A stretch of 64,000 nt of DNA, taken from the NCBI GenBank assembly GCA_025200525.1, contig CM045761.1, forward strand, positions 44,276,190 to 44,340,189, written 5' to 3'. Origin of the DNA: Camellia lanceoleosa (lineage: Eukaryota > Streptophyta > Magnoliopsida > Ericales > Theaceae). Below the pieces are notes generated by a model. That model ran no database searches. It was not told the DNA's origin and was given only the letters and a program-made list of their open reading frames with translations. Of this stretch, positions 49,390 to 62,200 are shown one piece after another. Position numbers and translations under genes: made by a program. How positions within the stretch are numbered: position 1 is the stretch's first letter; every line of letters begins with the position of its first letter.

Positions 49390-50937
49390 ACTTTGATCCT
49401 GTTCTTCCTAAAGTAATGATTCATATCGAGACACCTTATAGGTTAATTCCACTAAGTCTCAAACTCGCTGAGTCAAACTTCTTTCAAAGCCTAAACTCTA
49501 AACCATTTTGAGCCAATCTCACAAATTCAAAGTTCGTAGAATGATCCTACACTTGTTTCATGCTCTTTTGAATCTAGCAATAAATTGAATAGCCTTCACA
49601 TCGTGCCTTTGACTCAACCTTGCCAACCGCCATAGAAACTTCGCTTCATTTGGAAGAATTAAGTATGAAATGCCTCCTCCATTTGTTGCCAAGTTTGGAT
49701 ACGTAGTGTAAGGTTAATATACCATATAAAAGTTGTCCCGCTTAGAGAATTTGGAAAAGTCTTAACTTCATGTAATCATTATTGGTAAATTCTTCACATT
49801 GGGCAAATAACCCGCAATATGTTCTCGTTGACTCGTTTCCATTCCCATAAAAAAGAGAGCAAAGTCTAGTATTCTAAACCCTCTTGGGTATTCATGTATC
49901 CTATCCACCCATTATGAATATGGCTTCCTGTACACAGGAGTTTGAACCTCCCGGGCCATAGGTCCATATATTTTTCTAACAATATCAGCAATTTAGTCCT
50001 TAGGAACCATATTTTGTGCTTGTTGAACCACCACTGGAGGAACAAACATAGGATTTAGTGGAAAACCTTGTGCCTGAGGTCCTCTTGGTCCATAGGAAGG
50101 TATATTTAGGACTGGCTGTCCCTGTGGTGCTGGTTGCTGTTGAGAGTATGGTTGACCTCTCTGAGCCTGTCTTGCGAAGGGACCTGCGAAAAGTGTTGTA
50201 ATAGGAGGAACATGTGTTGTGTCTCTTCCACCAAGTAGAAACTCTTCTAACCCCCCGGGTACAAATTCGAACAAAGGATTAGTAAACCCCCTTGTGCCAG
50301 GTATGGCTTCGAACATGGGATTTGGAAACATCCTCATGCCATTTTCTTGTGTTGGCCCAGATCCACCAATTTGCATGGCTTCACTGTTAAGTAATAAGGC
50401 ATTTTGATTTATCATAGGCCTTGAAAGAGGCTCATACCAAGACTGAGGTGATGATCTTTCATAATTTTGATTACTAGTTTGACCATTAATATGTCCATTA
50501 CTTTACATAGGTTGTTTGTTTCTAGCCAATCTTTGCTGAGGGACATTTGAAATATCCTCTATATGCCTTGTGTTAGTTGGTTGATGGGTATTTATTCGAT
50601 CCATAAAGGATATTGCCCATCTTTCCGTTGTGTTCATTAACTGATGTCCCATGGCATCTACTAGGCCTTCCTATGGATTCATTGGCTGAACAGATAGACC
50701 AGTTGATGGTTCAATTCCAACGTCTCCTCCACTATTTTGGATACGTGGTGCATGTTCTGCATTACTGGTCTGCTCGACCATAGGTTCTGATGAGATAGGT
50801 GCTTCCATAGGATGTGTTATCACATTATCCTCTAGATCAGGTACCTCTATCTCTCCTTCCACGCTTTCTTCTAGGCGCTCATTTTCTCCTTGTCTCCTAT
50901 GTCTAGCCATTTCAATTAGTCCTGACTGGTATGCCAA
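49390..50937 (-). pseudogene. Gag remnant of the Tat-like element
   Basis: The N-terminal open frame ends at 50671 and starts at MARHRRQGENERLEE (ATG near 50907) or 30 bases upstream. A Gln/Pro-rich frame lies at 49993-50415 (QRGQPYSQQQPAPQGQPV). A degenerate retrotransposon Gag core around 49400-49720 includes FIARFKRA, NKCR and KVSRYE words. Stops separate the segments. Confidence 0.6.
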
Positions 50938-50944
50938 AAATATA

Positions 50945-51698
50945 TGTTGGCTTTTTGGCTTTCAAGGTTAGTATTGTAATTTTAAGCCAAGAAGGATCAA
51001 TCACCCCATGTAAGATTAATTGCCAACAAATTATCGACGATTGTGTTTTAGTTCTCTCAAATTTCAATGAAAATGACTTTTACCGGTGGCTTGTTTAAGA
51101 GAATTTAGTAAACAACAATTAAATGAAGAACAATTGCAAGATTTCATTAAGTAAAATGAAAATTTATAATGATCAATCCTAACTCGTGGAGGTTTTCAAA
51201 GAACAAACTATTCAAATTACTTCTATGAATAAAGTGCAATATAGGAATTTGAAGTGCGAATGTAAAGAAATGTAAAAACCGAAGGAAAATAAAGTAGATA
51301 AAAACTAGTTTCTTGATTTGAGTTTGGTTCTTTTAGGCATTTTTGCTATTTATACTTCTTAATGATAATCGTCAAGTGGGTTCTCGATCGTCAAATATCC
51401 CCTTATGATCATTGATTATGCTCTCTCACAACACCCACTAAGCTATGTTTGCGCTAAGCTTCCTTCATGATTTTGAATTTGAACCTTGTGAGTAATCGTT
51501 AGCCACATAACCTTATATCCTCGATCATTCCAATGCTACGCAGATCCATTATTATCGCATGGGTTGACACGGTCCGACTATGGTTGGTGATTTATATTAC
51601 CTTCCCAAATTGCCCTTTCCATGCCACGTGTTGAATCGTGATTGGCTTATACAATTTATGCAACGAACACTATCCAAATTAACACAAGGTGTATCACA
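50945..51698 (-). repeat. Probable 5' LTR of the Tat-like element
   Basis: Runs TGTTGGC to GTATCACA on the plus strand (TG...CA ends). Lies immediately before the gag start on the minus strand. No second copy is seen in the window, so boundaries rest on the end dinucleotides and position only. Confidence 0.5.
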
Positions 51699-52879
51699 CA
51701 CACACCATTTTTTAGAGTGGTTTGATTTTCTAAAAAAATAAAGTGAAATTAATACAACAAAAAGACAGTTTTATCCCAATTTTCTTCAAACCTAAAATTA
51801 GATCAATATGTTAACTACAATAAAATAAAATAAAATAAAATGTAATATAATTAAAGATTGTTCCAAAATATAAAATATAATTAAGAATTTATTTAAAATA
51901 TAATTAAATAAAAATATAAAAAAATTAAAAATTAAAAATTGATCTAAAATATGGTTAAATTAAAATTAAATTAACATGTTGAAAAAAATAATAAATAATT
52001 AAGAATTTAGAATTAATTGTGATATAAAATATAATTAAAATAAAATTCGATTAAAAGTAAGGAATTACAATAAATAATTAAATATTTAAGATTAATTGTG
52101 ATCTAAAATATAATTAAATTAAAATCAGAATAAAAAAAGTTAAGAATTACAATAAATAATTGAAAATTTATAAGTATTGTGATTTAATTGAATTAATGTT
52201 ACACAATATAAATTATGTGTACAAGAAAGGAGAGAGAAAGAAAAACAAAAAAAGTATAGGATTTGAGGGTATTATAGTCTTTTCACATCTATAGTTTACG
52301 GTATTGACGGTTACACTTTGATCCAAAATTACATAGAGACTTTTTGACTATATTTGAACGATAAAGAGTAAAATGCTTTTGCCTTAAACCATAACGGGGT
52401 AAATTGAATTTTATCCTAATTTAAAAAAAAAAAAATCTCAAGTAGGATCGCAAGGGAGTAGGTTTGGAGTGAGTTTATCTGTTGAAGCCCAATCAAGAAT
52501 GGTAGGAATGGGACTGAATTAATTTTATAACTTTAAAAATAAAATAATTATATACCATATTACGAATAATAAATTATAATTAATAAAAATTAAAATATAT
52601 AAAATATAAAATAATAAATGAAGGTGTGAAAATAAATATTTACCATAATATTTTAATATTATTCTATTAAAAATTATATTATTTACATATTATATAGGAG
52701 AATTTTAAATAAGTGAAATGTTAAAAACAAATTCCAAATACTGATTTATTTGCACAATTGATGCTTAAGTTATTTGTATCCTTATTATTTTGTAATTATT
52801 TTTTTATTTTTTATTTTTTTTTTAATAAATATTCTTTATATTTTATATAAATTTAAATATATTTAATAAATAAAAATGG
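51699..52879. other. Very AT-rich intergenic DNA
   Basis: Includes (TAAAA)n near 51822 and repeated TATAATTAAAATAAAA words between 51840 and 52150. No gene. Confidence 0.6.
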
Positions 52880-53275
52880 GTATGACTCTCCTCCATATTT
52901 ATCCATATATTTTTTTTCTCCATTCTAGACCACAATAATAATTTAAACCATTCATCTTATAAATTTCACAATGAAAACCGCTCGTAAAAAATCAATTTCA
53001 TCGAATATCAATGAATACATATATAAATCACTTGTATTTTAAAGAATGAAAATTTTAAGTTTAAACACAATTACTATCCATTTTAAAAAATAATATGCAA
53101 TTTATTCATATATCTGGTGATATCCGATGAAATTAATTTTTTATATAACTTATCTAAATTGTTAAGATTAAAAAATAAACGGTTTAAATTATCAATATAA
53201 ACCCAGAATAAAACTCAAAAAATAAAATTTTAAAAAATATAAAGGATAAAAGTATGAATGAGAGTCTTTCTCATA
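52880..53275. repeat. ~395-bp foldback element
   Basis: The left arm (AATTTAAACCATTCATC, AATTTCATCGAATATCA) pairs with the right arm, whose reverse complement has AATTTAAACCGTTTATT and AATTTCATCGGATATCA. Related arms occur at 53558-53690 and 55310-55520. Non-coding, MITE-like. Confidence 0.65.
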
Positions 53276-53311
53276 AAAAATTGTCATCCAAAATTAAATA
53301 AATAAATAAAA

Positions 53312-53353
<42 letters not shown>

Positions 53354-53557
53354 CAAAACCAAAGTTAACCATCCAAAATTTTCGTGGACCAAAAAAAAGT
53401 GAATTTCTTTTTTTACTTGTAGGTGTTTTATGTGATATGGGATCTATACATAGAATAAATCGAGGAAGATTTTGGGTAATTTCTGGATTGATAAGGAAGA
53501 TGGCTTCCCCCTGTATTCTTATACTCCATACTATTTCATATTTCATTTTTTGGGTTA
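53276..53557. repeat. (GA)n microsatellite and flank
   Basis: GA repeat at 53314-53351 (19 dinucleotides), between two foldback elements. The minus-strand 91-codon ORF across it is a product of the repeat. Confidence 0.7.
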
Positions 53558-53694
53558 GATTTTAGGACTACAATGATAATTTAAACAATTTATCTCATGA
53601 TTCTAACAATTTAGATGAGTTATGTAAAAAATTAATTTAGAATATCATTGATACATGAATAAATTACATCTTATTTTTTAGAAAAATTATTTAG

Positions 53695-55297
53695 AAGTCC
53701 TATTTGGAAGACTTATTTAATGTGAAATCATATGAATATTCTTTTTTAGAGTTTGAAATCCGATTTAAATAGGAATGTGTTCCATAAAGTCTTATGAGTT
53801 ATAAATGAATGATATCAATGTACTATTATATCCCTAATTTGTTTCCATATTGTACATTATCTTCTCATTCATCATATCACGTTTGGGAAAGCATTTAAGA
53901 GAAAGTCAAGTTTGTAGGCAACGAATCGTGTGTTTTTTTACCTTGATCAAGGGATTCTAATACATTTTCAAAATGTTGCTTAAATGGATGTGGATAGGGT
54001 GGATGATATGAGGAAGTTTGAAGGTTATGTGTTGATTCCTTCGACAGATTCCGACTCCAATCGGTTGAAGGGCAAAGGTATGCTTATTTATTTATTTATT
54101 TTATTGAAGTGTGTTGTTGTTTGTTAAAGTGTGGATTGTTCATCTTGATAGGCATTGACAATCTATTACACTCCATGATAGGTACACTTTGACCAATATT
54201 ATGATTAAATGGGTGTATTTGACATTGTAATAGTTGATGCGTTTTGATATGGTCGATGTATGAGTGGTGTGTATGGGTTTAAGAGTTGGGTTGGGGGTAT
54301 TTGGTTTTGGTTGTTAATTGGATATCGAATGTGGACCATGTTGTAGGATGTCAATTGTACATTGGGACCTAGATGATCGTGTTACGATGCATGTTATATC
54401 AAGTGTGTAACGTTAATCTACATATACTATATAGTAGATGACATTTGTGTGTTTGTTCAGTTGTATATGTGCTTGAATGTGTATCGTGTCTTGTTGTAAT
54501 CAGTGTTTACATATATGTCACAATACGTTGCGCAAAATTATTAAGGATTTGGGTTTGTAATTGAATGTTGACTGAATTTCATCGCTTGATGTTGAAGTTA
54601 TTTTGGGTTAGGGGTGATGGTGGTTCAATACATGAGTTGAGTTAGGATGTTACATGTTACATTATAATTCAACAGTGAAGTATTGGAATGTCATGTTGGG
54701 TTTGGGATGAGAAGCATATGGGAATGTCACGGTGAATTTAAGATGTTACATGTTACATTTACGTTGGGTTTGAGATAAGAAGCATATGAGAATATCACGT
54801 TAGGTTTGGGATGTTATATGTTACGTTTATGTTTTGAATTTCACATTTTCAATCATATAAATATGATCACAATCTATGGTAACATTGATTTCCTATATAG
54901 AGTGTTTCCATTAATCAAGTATTTTAAATTTTAGAAGCATATGAGAATATCACGTTGGGTTTGGGAATGTCACATTGATTTGAAATGTTATATGTTATAT
55001 TTATGTTTTGAATTTTAAATTTCCAACCATATAAATATGATCACAATTTATAGTGATATTGGATTTCTCGCATTTGATATTGCCATTAATTATGTTATTT
55101 GGAATTTCAAATTTCTAACCATATAGATATCATCACAATCTATGGTAATATTAGATTTCTATATATATATTATTATTAATCAAAGTTATTAATTAATTAA
55201 GATTAGAGTAGATGTATCTATAAAAAACCACAAGACTTATTGGATTATAAGTTTTTTTATAGGACCATATCTTGTATAAGTCTTCCAAATAAGACTT
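53695..55297. mobile_element. 1.6-kb TIR element nested in a foldback repeat
   Basis: The terminal inverted repeats at 53695-53716 and 55276-55297 match at 21 of 22 bases; the core is TATTTGGAAGACTTAT. Foldback arms related to 52880-53275 lie on both sides (53558-53690 and 55310-55520), as if this element inserted into the middle of one. Inside, 53984-54077 reads as an exon (MDVDRVDDMRKFEGY then VLIPSTDSDSNR, GTATGC donor). From 54640 to 55150 there are three diverged repeats of about 170 bp. No transposase recognised; superfamily unknown. Confidence 0.6.
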
Positions 55298-55919
55298 AAA
55301 AATAATTTACCTTATTTTTTAAAAATAGACAATAATTGTGAATTAAATTTAAACATTTCATTCTATAAAATAAAATGTAATTTGTTTTCATATTTATCCT
55401 TATCTCATGAAGTTAAGTTTTTATATAGACATTTTAACAGAAGATCAACAATTTAGATTATTATTATTATTATGAACTTGGAACCCAAAAATTAAATACA
55501 AAGAATAAGAATGAGAGCCATTCTCCATGATAAGGTGGGTTTCTAGTAAGGTTGCAAATGAATCGAATACGAACAGACTTGGCTTAGTTCGACTCGGCTT
55601 GACTTGTTAAGGGATCAACTCAACTCAATTTGTTTATTAAATGAGCCGAGCTCAAACTTGAACAAACTCGACACAGTTATTTTTATTTAAATTATAAAAT
55701 AAATATATTATTATATTTATTAAATAATATATATAATAATATAAACAATATTTTTATTCAAATAATATTACAAAAAATCTTATTGAGCTGAATCAGGTTG
55801 AGTTTGAATTTTATTAATATTAACTAGTCGAGCCAAATTCGAACCAACTACTTAACGAGTTAAACTCGAGCTCAATAAATAAGCAACAAATTAAACTTGA
55901 GCTCAACAAAACTCGACTC
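55298..55919. other. Right foldback arm and GAGCTC-rich spacer
   Basis: 55310-55520 is the outer right arm of the foldback. 55550-55919 is rich in AACTCGA, GAGCCGAGCTCAA and CTCGAGCTC words in both orientations, a repeat type common in plant genomes. No gene. Confidence 0.5.
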
Positions 55920-56224
55920 GTTTGCAACCTAACCTCCTACTATTTCTTCATAAACAAAAAAAAAAAATTCAACTTCATTTAGCTTGACTCGATTTGTTTG
56001 TAACCCAACCTCCTAGTATTCCTCCGTAAACAAAAATAAAATAAAATTCAACTCTATTCATGTGCAACCCAACCTCCTTTATTCCTCCGTTAAAAAATAT
56101 AAAATCTACTCGACTCGTTTGCAGCTAAACCTCCTCCTAATATTCCTCCGTAAACCCAAAAAAACAAAAAAAGTGTTCGGCTCAGCTGGTTTGGAGCCCA
56201 CCCTCCCAGTATTCCTCCGTAAAC
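55920..56224. repeat. Five-copy ~65-bp tandem repeat next to RAD51B
   Basis: Units contain CTCGTTTGCAACC, AACCTCC and TATTCCTCCGTAAAC; the last word falls near 55941, 56017, 56079, 56141 and 56210, a spacing of 61-76 bases. The last unit ends about 55 bases before the RAD51B ATG, so the array overlaps the promoter or leader. Confidence 0.75.
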
Positions 56225-56277
56225 AAGTGTGGGGGAGGAGGGAGAGAGAGTGGGAGCGCTCACTCTGGGTGAAGGAG

Positions 56278-59200
56278 ATGGCGAACAAGGTCCTCAGTGA
56301 GATGGGTCTGCCCAAATCAATTACCAACATCTTCACAGCTCGTAACTTGTTAACTGCCAAGGTAACTAACCCTCCCCTAATTACTTACCAAGCTTCGTTT
56401 TCTTCAATCCGTATCTCAATACTATTTTCTGTAATGCTTTTTTATGGTTTAATTTAAGTACAAGCCAGCCACTCTTTTGGATTTTCAATCATAGTTACCA
56501 GGAGGCCTGTTAATTAAATTAGTAACCCCACATTGATGTTTGATTGCTTTGGGTTTTTCTTGGGAAACCCTCATTGCCTACAGACAACAAGAGTTACCCA
56601 GAATTGTCTCTCACACAAACAATCCTGTTCAACCACTGGAATTTTTTTTATTTTTTTTTCAGTCATCATTGTTGGATATGAAGATGAGGGAAATGATCCA
56701 GACCCCCAGCACCCCACACATTTGTGAGAGAGAGGGAGGAGAGAGAGGAGAGAAAAAAATAACAAAAAAACAAAAAAACCAAAAACAAAACATAATATGT
56801 GGCCACAAATCAATTGGGGGTTATGGGGTCAAAAATAGTGGGGGGTCTCAAGTATTTTCCATGAAGATGAGAACTAGTGCCAAATGTGTTATTAATGCAT
56901 ACTTTTCTCTTTTTTCCTTCTTTTTTTTTTTTTTGGGGGGGGGGGGGGGGGGAACTGTTTGTTGTAGCTTAAAGAAGTTGATTATAGCTATTTTAATTTG
57001 TGAGTATGTGAAAGAGTGTTCAGTACAGTTTTTGCTTTTTGTTAAGCAAAAATAGATTAAATAAGTTGAAAAAAGCTGATGAGGGGCACTTTTAGCTTCT
57101 ATTTTCTAAACCCTAAACCCTAACCCTAAGCTGCACCAAACAGGGCATAACATGGGGAGAGGAGCCTTGCCTGTTGCAAGACTTGAACACCTCACCTCCT
57201 AGCTAGGTGCAAAGATTCTAGGTATATTAATGTATATTATTTGCATGAGTTAGTGGTTTTTCTATATATAAGTATGAGATGGTTGGTATGAAGCAGAGAT
57301 ATTTCTAAAAAGGAGTTGTATTTGTATTGTACCAGTATTGATGCTCGGAGATTACGTAGATGATACTTTCTAAATGTATCCGATACTTGATGCTAATTTT
57401 GAGAAATATTGGATACTTTTCAAACACTCTAGGTCACGTGTCCAAACTATTATGAAATTGAAATTTAATAGTTTTTGTATATTATTAGAATATAATTGTT
57501 AGAATAGATACAATAATAGTTTTGCACAATTTTCTTATTTCTTAGAGAAGAAGAAAATAGTACTCTACTTTTTAAATTTTTTTATCAAACTAACATATCC
57601 ATTGAAAAAAGTAAACTGACTATTGGCTTGGCTCTTAAACTAATATCTAATTCCTAAAGACTGGTTTCTCACTATTCTTTGAGCTTATAGATAATATAAT
57701 ACTAAAGATTATAAATTTTTTTCAACGTATTATGGTCATATTGGTTTCCTGTTATTTTAGATTTTGTCATATCGCAATATTCGTGTAGTATCCCTATTAC
57801 GTATTCCATATCCATATCCATGCTTCATAGGATGTTTGAGAAATGATAAATTGAATAATCACAAAATTATTCTGTTTATACCACTAGCCTTGCAGGGCAG
57901 GTGGTACCCAATGGTCTCTTGATGTTAAAGGCTCAAGTCCCTTGGTTGTGTTGAGTAGACAATAAAATACTACAGTCATTTCCATTACACAAATTTGGAG
58001 TCTCCATTGCCCAAATTCAAACTCATCTCTAAATTTGATCTCTGGAAACTTGTGTTTCCTATTATTTGAATACATCAATCATTTGATTTGATTTGTCAAA
58101 TGGATTGAACTGTTTTACTAATTTTCTGGGTTCTCAATGAACAAGACTTTGTTTCACCCACTGTGTTAATATTCAAAATATTTCCTTCCAGGATGTGTTG
58201 TCATTAACTGAATTTGAGTTGACGGAGTTGTTAGATGTCGGGTTTGCAGAAGTTACAACTGCAGTTGCACAAGTCAGTGAAATTGCTAGCCCACCTTATC
58301 AAACTGTAAGTGTAATATGTTAGTATTTAGGGAAAAAAAAAAAAAAAAAACGAATTTGCTTCCTAGGGCCAAAGAGTGCAGCAATTATTTCGTTTCATTT
58401 TGTTTGACTTGTGTGTCTAGGCACTATCATTACTGGAGCAGTGCATCCAAAATGAAAACCTCTCTGGCCATCTCCCCACACGTCTGAAAGGATTAGATGA
58501 GGTCTTATGTGGTGGAATACGCTTTGGTGTTTTGACAGAGTTAGTTGGTCCTGCAGGAATTGGCAAAACACAGGTATGATAACTATTAACAAAGAGAATG
58601 CTTTAATAAACTTTTCGTTTTTTTTTATTGATGTGCTACATTCAGTGCTTGACCATGACAAGGCCATCCTTTCCATCATATTGGACTGGGTTATCAGTTT
58701 TTGTTTTTTAGTAATTTAAAAAATTGTGAAATTACTCTTGTGATTATGATATGTTGCTTCACCTTTTGACAAAGTTCTTAACATTTTTTGTTGATTTAGT
58801 CCAGCAATAATTCTTAATTTGCATGATTAAGGTTTTGCATAATTATTTTTACATGCTAGTGTGATACAATTGTATATAATGGTTATACACATAATCATAT
58901 GATTCTTCATTCCATTTTGTTTGAAAATTGCAGTTTTGCATGAAGCTTTCATTACTGGCTTCATTGCCTACTAAGTTTGGAGGTTTAGAGGGCCGTGTAA
59001 TTTATGTTGATGTGGAGTCCAAATTTAGTTCAAGAAGGTATCTGGGCCATGCTTTTCTGATATCACTTATTTCAGGTTTGTGATATTTATTTAAATCTCA
59101 AATTTTGTGACATGCAATAGACTGAAACTGTAAAATCTGCCTTTCTCAGGATGATAGAAATTGGAGTTAGTAGTTTCCCAGATATATTTCACATGGAAGG

Positions 59201-62200
59201 AATGGCACAAGAGGTATGCATCATGTTTGTCCAGTACTTAATGTCTTTGAATCATTACCTTATGGAAGAATGTTCAGCATCTAAAATGAGTAACTTTCAT
59301 TTATACTGCAGATGGCTGGTAGGATCCTAGTTTTGCAGCCGCCATCACTGGCTGAATTTACTGAAAGGTGTGAACTAGAGAGACTTATTGTGTTTAACCT
59401 AGAGTGAATATAATAAGATATAAATGGGACATTTTGAGAACTTGGAGCAGTAATTAGTGACAATGTGAGAGCCAGCTGAGATGTTTCACCCATGAACCAC
59501 AAAGATTATGAGTCTATGACAAGACCCTCTTAAGGGTGATGTGGTTCGATTTGAGGGTTGTCTAGATAACCCAGTTTGTTACATGGTTAACATATGAATA
59601 TTTGAACTATCTGGTATGACCTCCTGGTGACTTTATCAAACTTTCCTCTTGAATTTAAGTTCAGACAAGGTTTTATAAAGAAAGTAATGTTGACATGAGC
59701 ATCTCATGCTGGGCTTGTTAAGAAGCCCATTCACAACCAAGCTCAAGCTTAGGTTTTGGGCAAGATTTCTCCATAAACTAACTCTGTTGGAATTGGGATT
59801 TACTTGAGGCCTCATGAAAAGTTGGCACTACACTTATATGGCTTTGGTAACAATTCTTAAGCAACTTTCTGACAGTATTAGAGAATAACTGTGACAAAAA
59901 GGAAAAAGTACCTTGCCTTTTAGATATGACAAAAAATGGATAAGCTCTTGGAGTATCTTGTAATTGCAATTGAAATTGAATATCTTTCGATATGGAAATT
60001 AGAATGAATAGGTGAATGAACAAACTTGACAAGCTTGATTAGGCTCATGAACAGGATTGAGTTTGGCCAAACCCTAGCAAATGAAAGAACAGGAAAAAAT
60101 TTCTCAGGTCAAGCCCTGCTCAAGTTCAAGCTCAATCTAAAGTCAACCAACCCTAGTAGCCCATTGTTCTTACTCTTTCTAGACTTATCAACTGAGAGAC
60201 TATTGCAATTAATTTTTAATATTATATGTTGTTTTCTTTTTCACCAGCTTGCAGCAAATCAAGGTTTCGCTCCTCCAGCACCAAGTGAAGTTGCTTGTCA
60301 TTGATAGCATGACAGCTGTTGTTTCAGGGTAAGATCAAGCTCTTTCTTCTGCACTATTTGACTGAAGTTTGTTTTTCTCAACTCTAGTTATCAATTGTCT
60401 AACATACTGTGTAGTTGCAGTATTAACTTATTAATTAGCCATTCTGCTTTTGTTTCTGGATGTGTTATGTTATACGCTTCTTGTTGCTTTTAGAAATTGG
60501 ATGTTGGACATTCTACAACTACACAAAACGATGTTAAAATTTGCTAGTGGAGCAGTGCTTCTGATAAAGCTCAGCCATTTTTTATCAGATTAAATGTTTG
60601 GCATCTAAAAAACAAGTTCATAAACTAGCATGGCCATAATGGGAATGTTGAGATGGATATTTTATAAATTGGGCGAGGATAGAACTAGGAATGAATAAAT
60701 TGATGAGAGTTCAGAAGTAAATGCTTTTGGAGATGGTTTATATCACTTTTGGAGCCAACTTGATGAAGTGATAGACTATCAATCCAAGTTCATTGGATTA
60801 GTCAGAGCACACAGATTTCATGTTTGGATCTAATTTTTCACTGTTTGGGGTTAGTTCTAGCTATGCAATAAAGGCTGATTACAAGATGTGTTATTTGCAT
60901 TGCATCTACTAGATATGGCTGTTCTATCTGATTAATAATATAAGGATCTCGTCCACTGCACAAATTCATTTACCAGTATGTTGCTTGTGTAGAAAGTCCT
61001 ACATTTTTTTATAATAAATTTACCCTCTTGATTTCAACTGCTAAAAGAGTTTAAAAGAAAGTTGTCCATATCCACTAAAAATTTAGTTGCATGAACTCAT
61101 GTACCATAGTATTAAACATCCATTCTTTAAACAACACCCATGCAACTTTGGTATGGATCTCCCATTTTATGCAAAAACAGTGCATTTTTTACACATTTTA
61201 AACAAGAAATTCTAATGCAACATATCCTTTTCCTCTGGCTTGTGTTTCTGTTTAAGCAACATATTCACCATACTCTCTGTTCAGGGAATTTGAGCAAGGA
61301 CCTCCGAGACAACATTCATTGGGTTGGCATATTTCGTTTATCAAGTGAGAACTGTTATATTCTGAACTCTTATCTTTGTTTTGTGAAACTTCTTCGCTAT
61401 GGATGGTTTGTCTTTGCTCCTCAAGAGATACTTCTTTATCTATTGTGTTTAGGTCTCATGCAGAATTTTCACGAATTCCTATAGTGGTGACTAACCAAGT
61501 TAGATCTCAAAGCATTGATGAAATCCCCCAGTACGCTTTCCAAGGTATCATAGCATAATTAGTTTGTGAAATCTTTTGCCCCAGTAGTAAGACTATTAAT
61601 TCATCTGTCCAGTGCGGAGCAGGGATGACACCATAGAGGAATCCACAAGATTTGATTATCATCTTGTCCAGCTTTAGGGATTCACTGGTCTCATGCTGTC
61701 ACTATTCGCCTTGTGCTGGAAGCTAAATCAGGTTGGTGACTGCCACTTTCCTTGACATAAAATGATATCACACTGCTCATGCATGTATTAAGAATTTGCT
61801 CCATGGGGACTATTGGGATCTTCTGCTTTCAAGTAGATTGTGATGGTGTCTCAGTTTAAAGTGTGTTCTCTAAAAAACTTATGTTCATTCCTATTCAAGT
61901 AAGGTTTTAAAACTGGTGTTTTGTTGAATATGAGAAGGAATCCTTTATTGGGGAGATTTTGGAAATGGCCAGATTGTTACAGTTGAAACTCTCCTGGAGG
62001 GGCAGGAACTTTAGTGAAAGAGAGTTGAACCGGTGACACTTCCGATGTACTATTAGCTAGCAAATTAGGCGGTCCTCTAAGGACTTTCAGATCACCAGAG
62101 ATGGAGGAGAGAGCCAAGGCAGTGGAGTAGAGTGTCAATACTATGTATATTGGAAAATTGAGATGTGTTTTCAGGGTGTTATATGATTGATGTACACATC

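Larger units (their letters stand above)
42484..51698 (-). mobile_element. Decayed Ty3/gypsy retrotransposon, Tat-like, minus strand
   Basis: Order on the minus strand: LTR (51698-50945), gag, unassigned region, reverse transcriptase, RNase H, integrase, which is the Ty3/gypsy order. The RT has FGLKNAGATYQRAM and YIDDIVVKS, and a CTNNQAEYEAL-like RNase H follows, as in the Tat lineage. Many stops and frameshifts throughout, so it is not autonomous. The second LTR is not seen; it may lie in the gap or have been lost. Confidence 0.8.
56362..58191 (+). other. RAD51B intron 1 (1.83 kb) with repeats
   Basis: Holds a T14-G18 run at 56921-56952, a telomere-like tract at 57107-57129, the CTATGAAGCA-family element at 57287-57830, and a degenerate tRNA/SINE-like stretch near 57885-57950 (GGCTCAAGTCC B-box-like). 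No coding exon. Confidence 0.7.

Noticed and set aside
56540..57055. 171-codon frame in RAD51B intron 1
   Set aside because: Runs through poly-T/poly-G and GA-rich sequence; no similarity recognised; intron borders around it are well supported.
57885..57950. Possible tRNA gene or SINE in RAD51B intron 1
   Set aside because: A B-box-like GGCTCAAGTCC is present but the A box and cloverleaf are not convincing; left as a degenerate relic.
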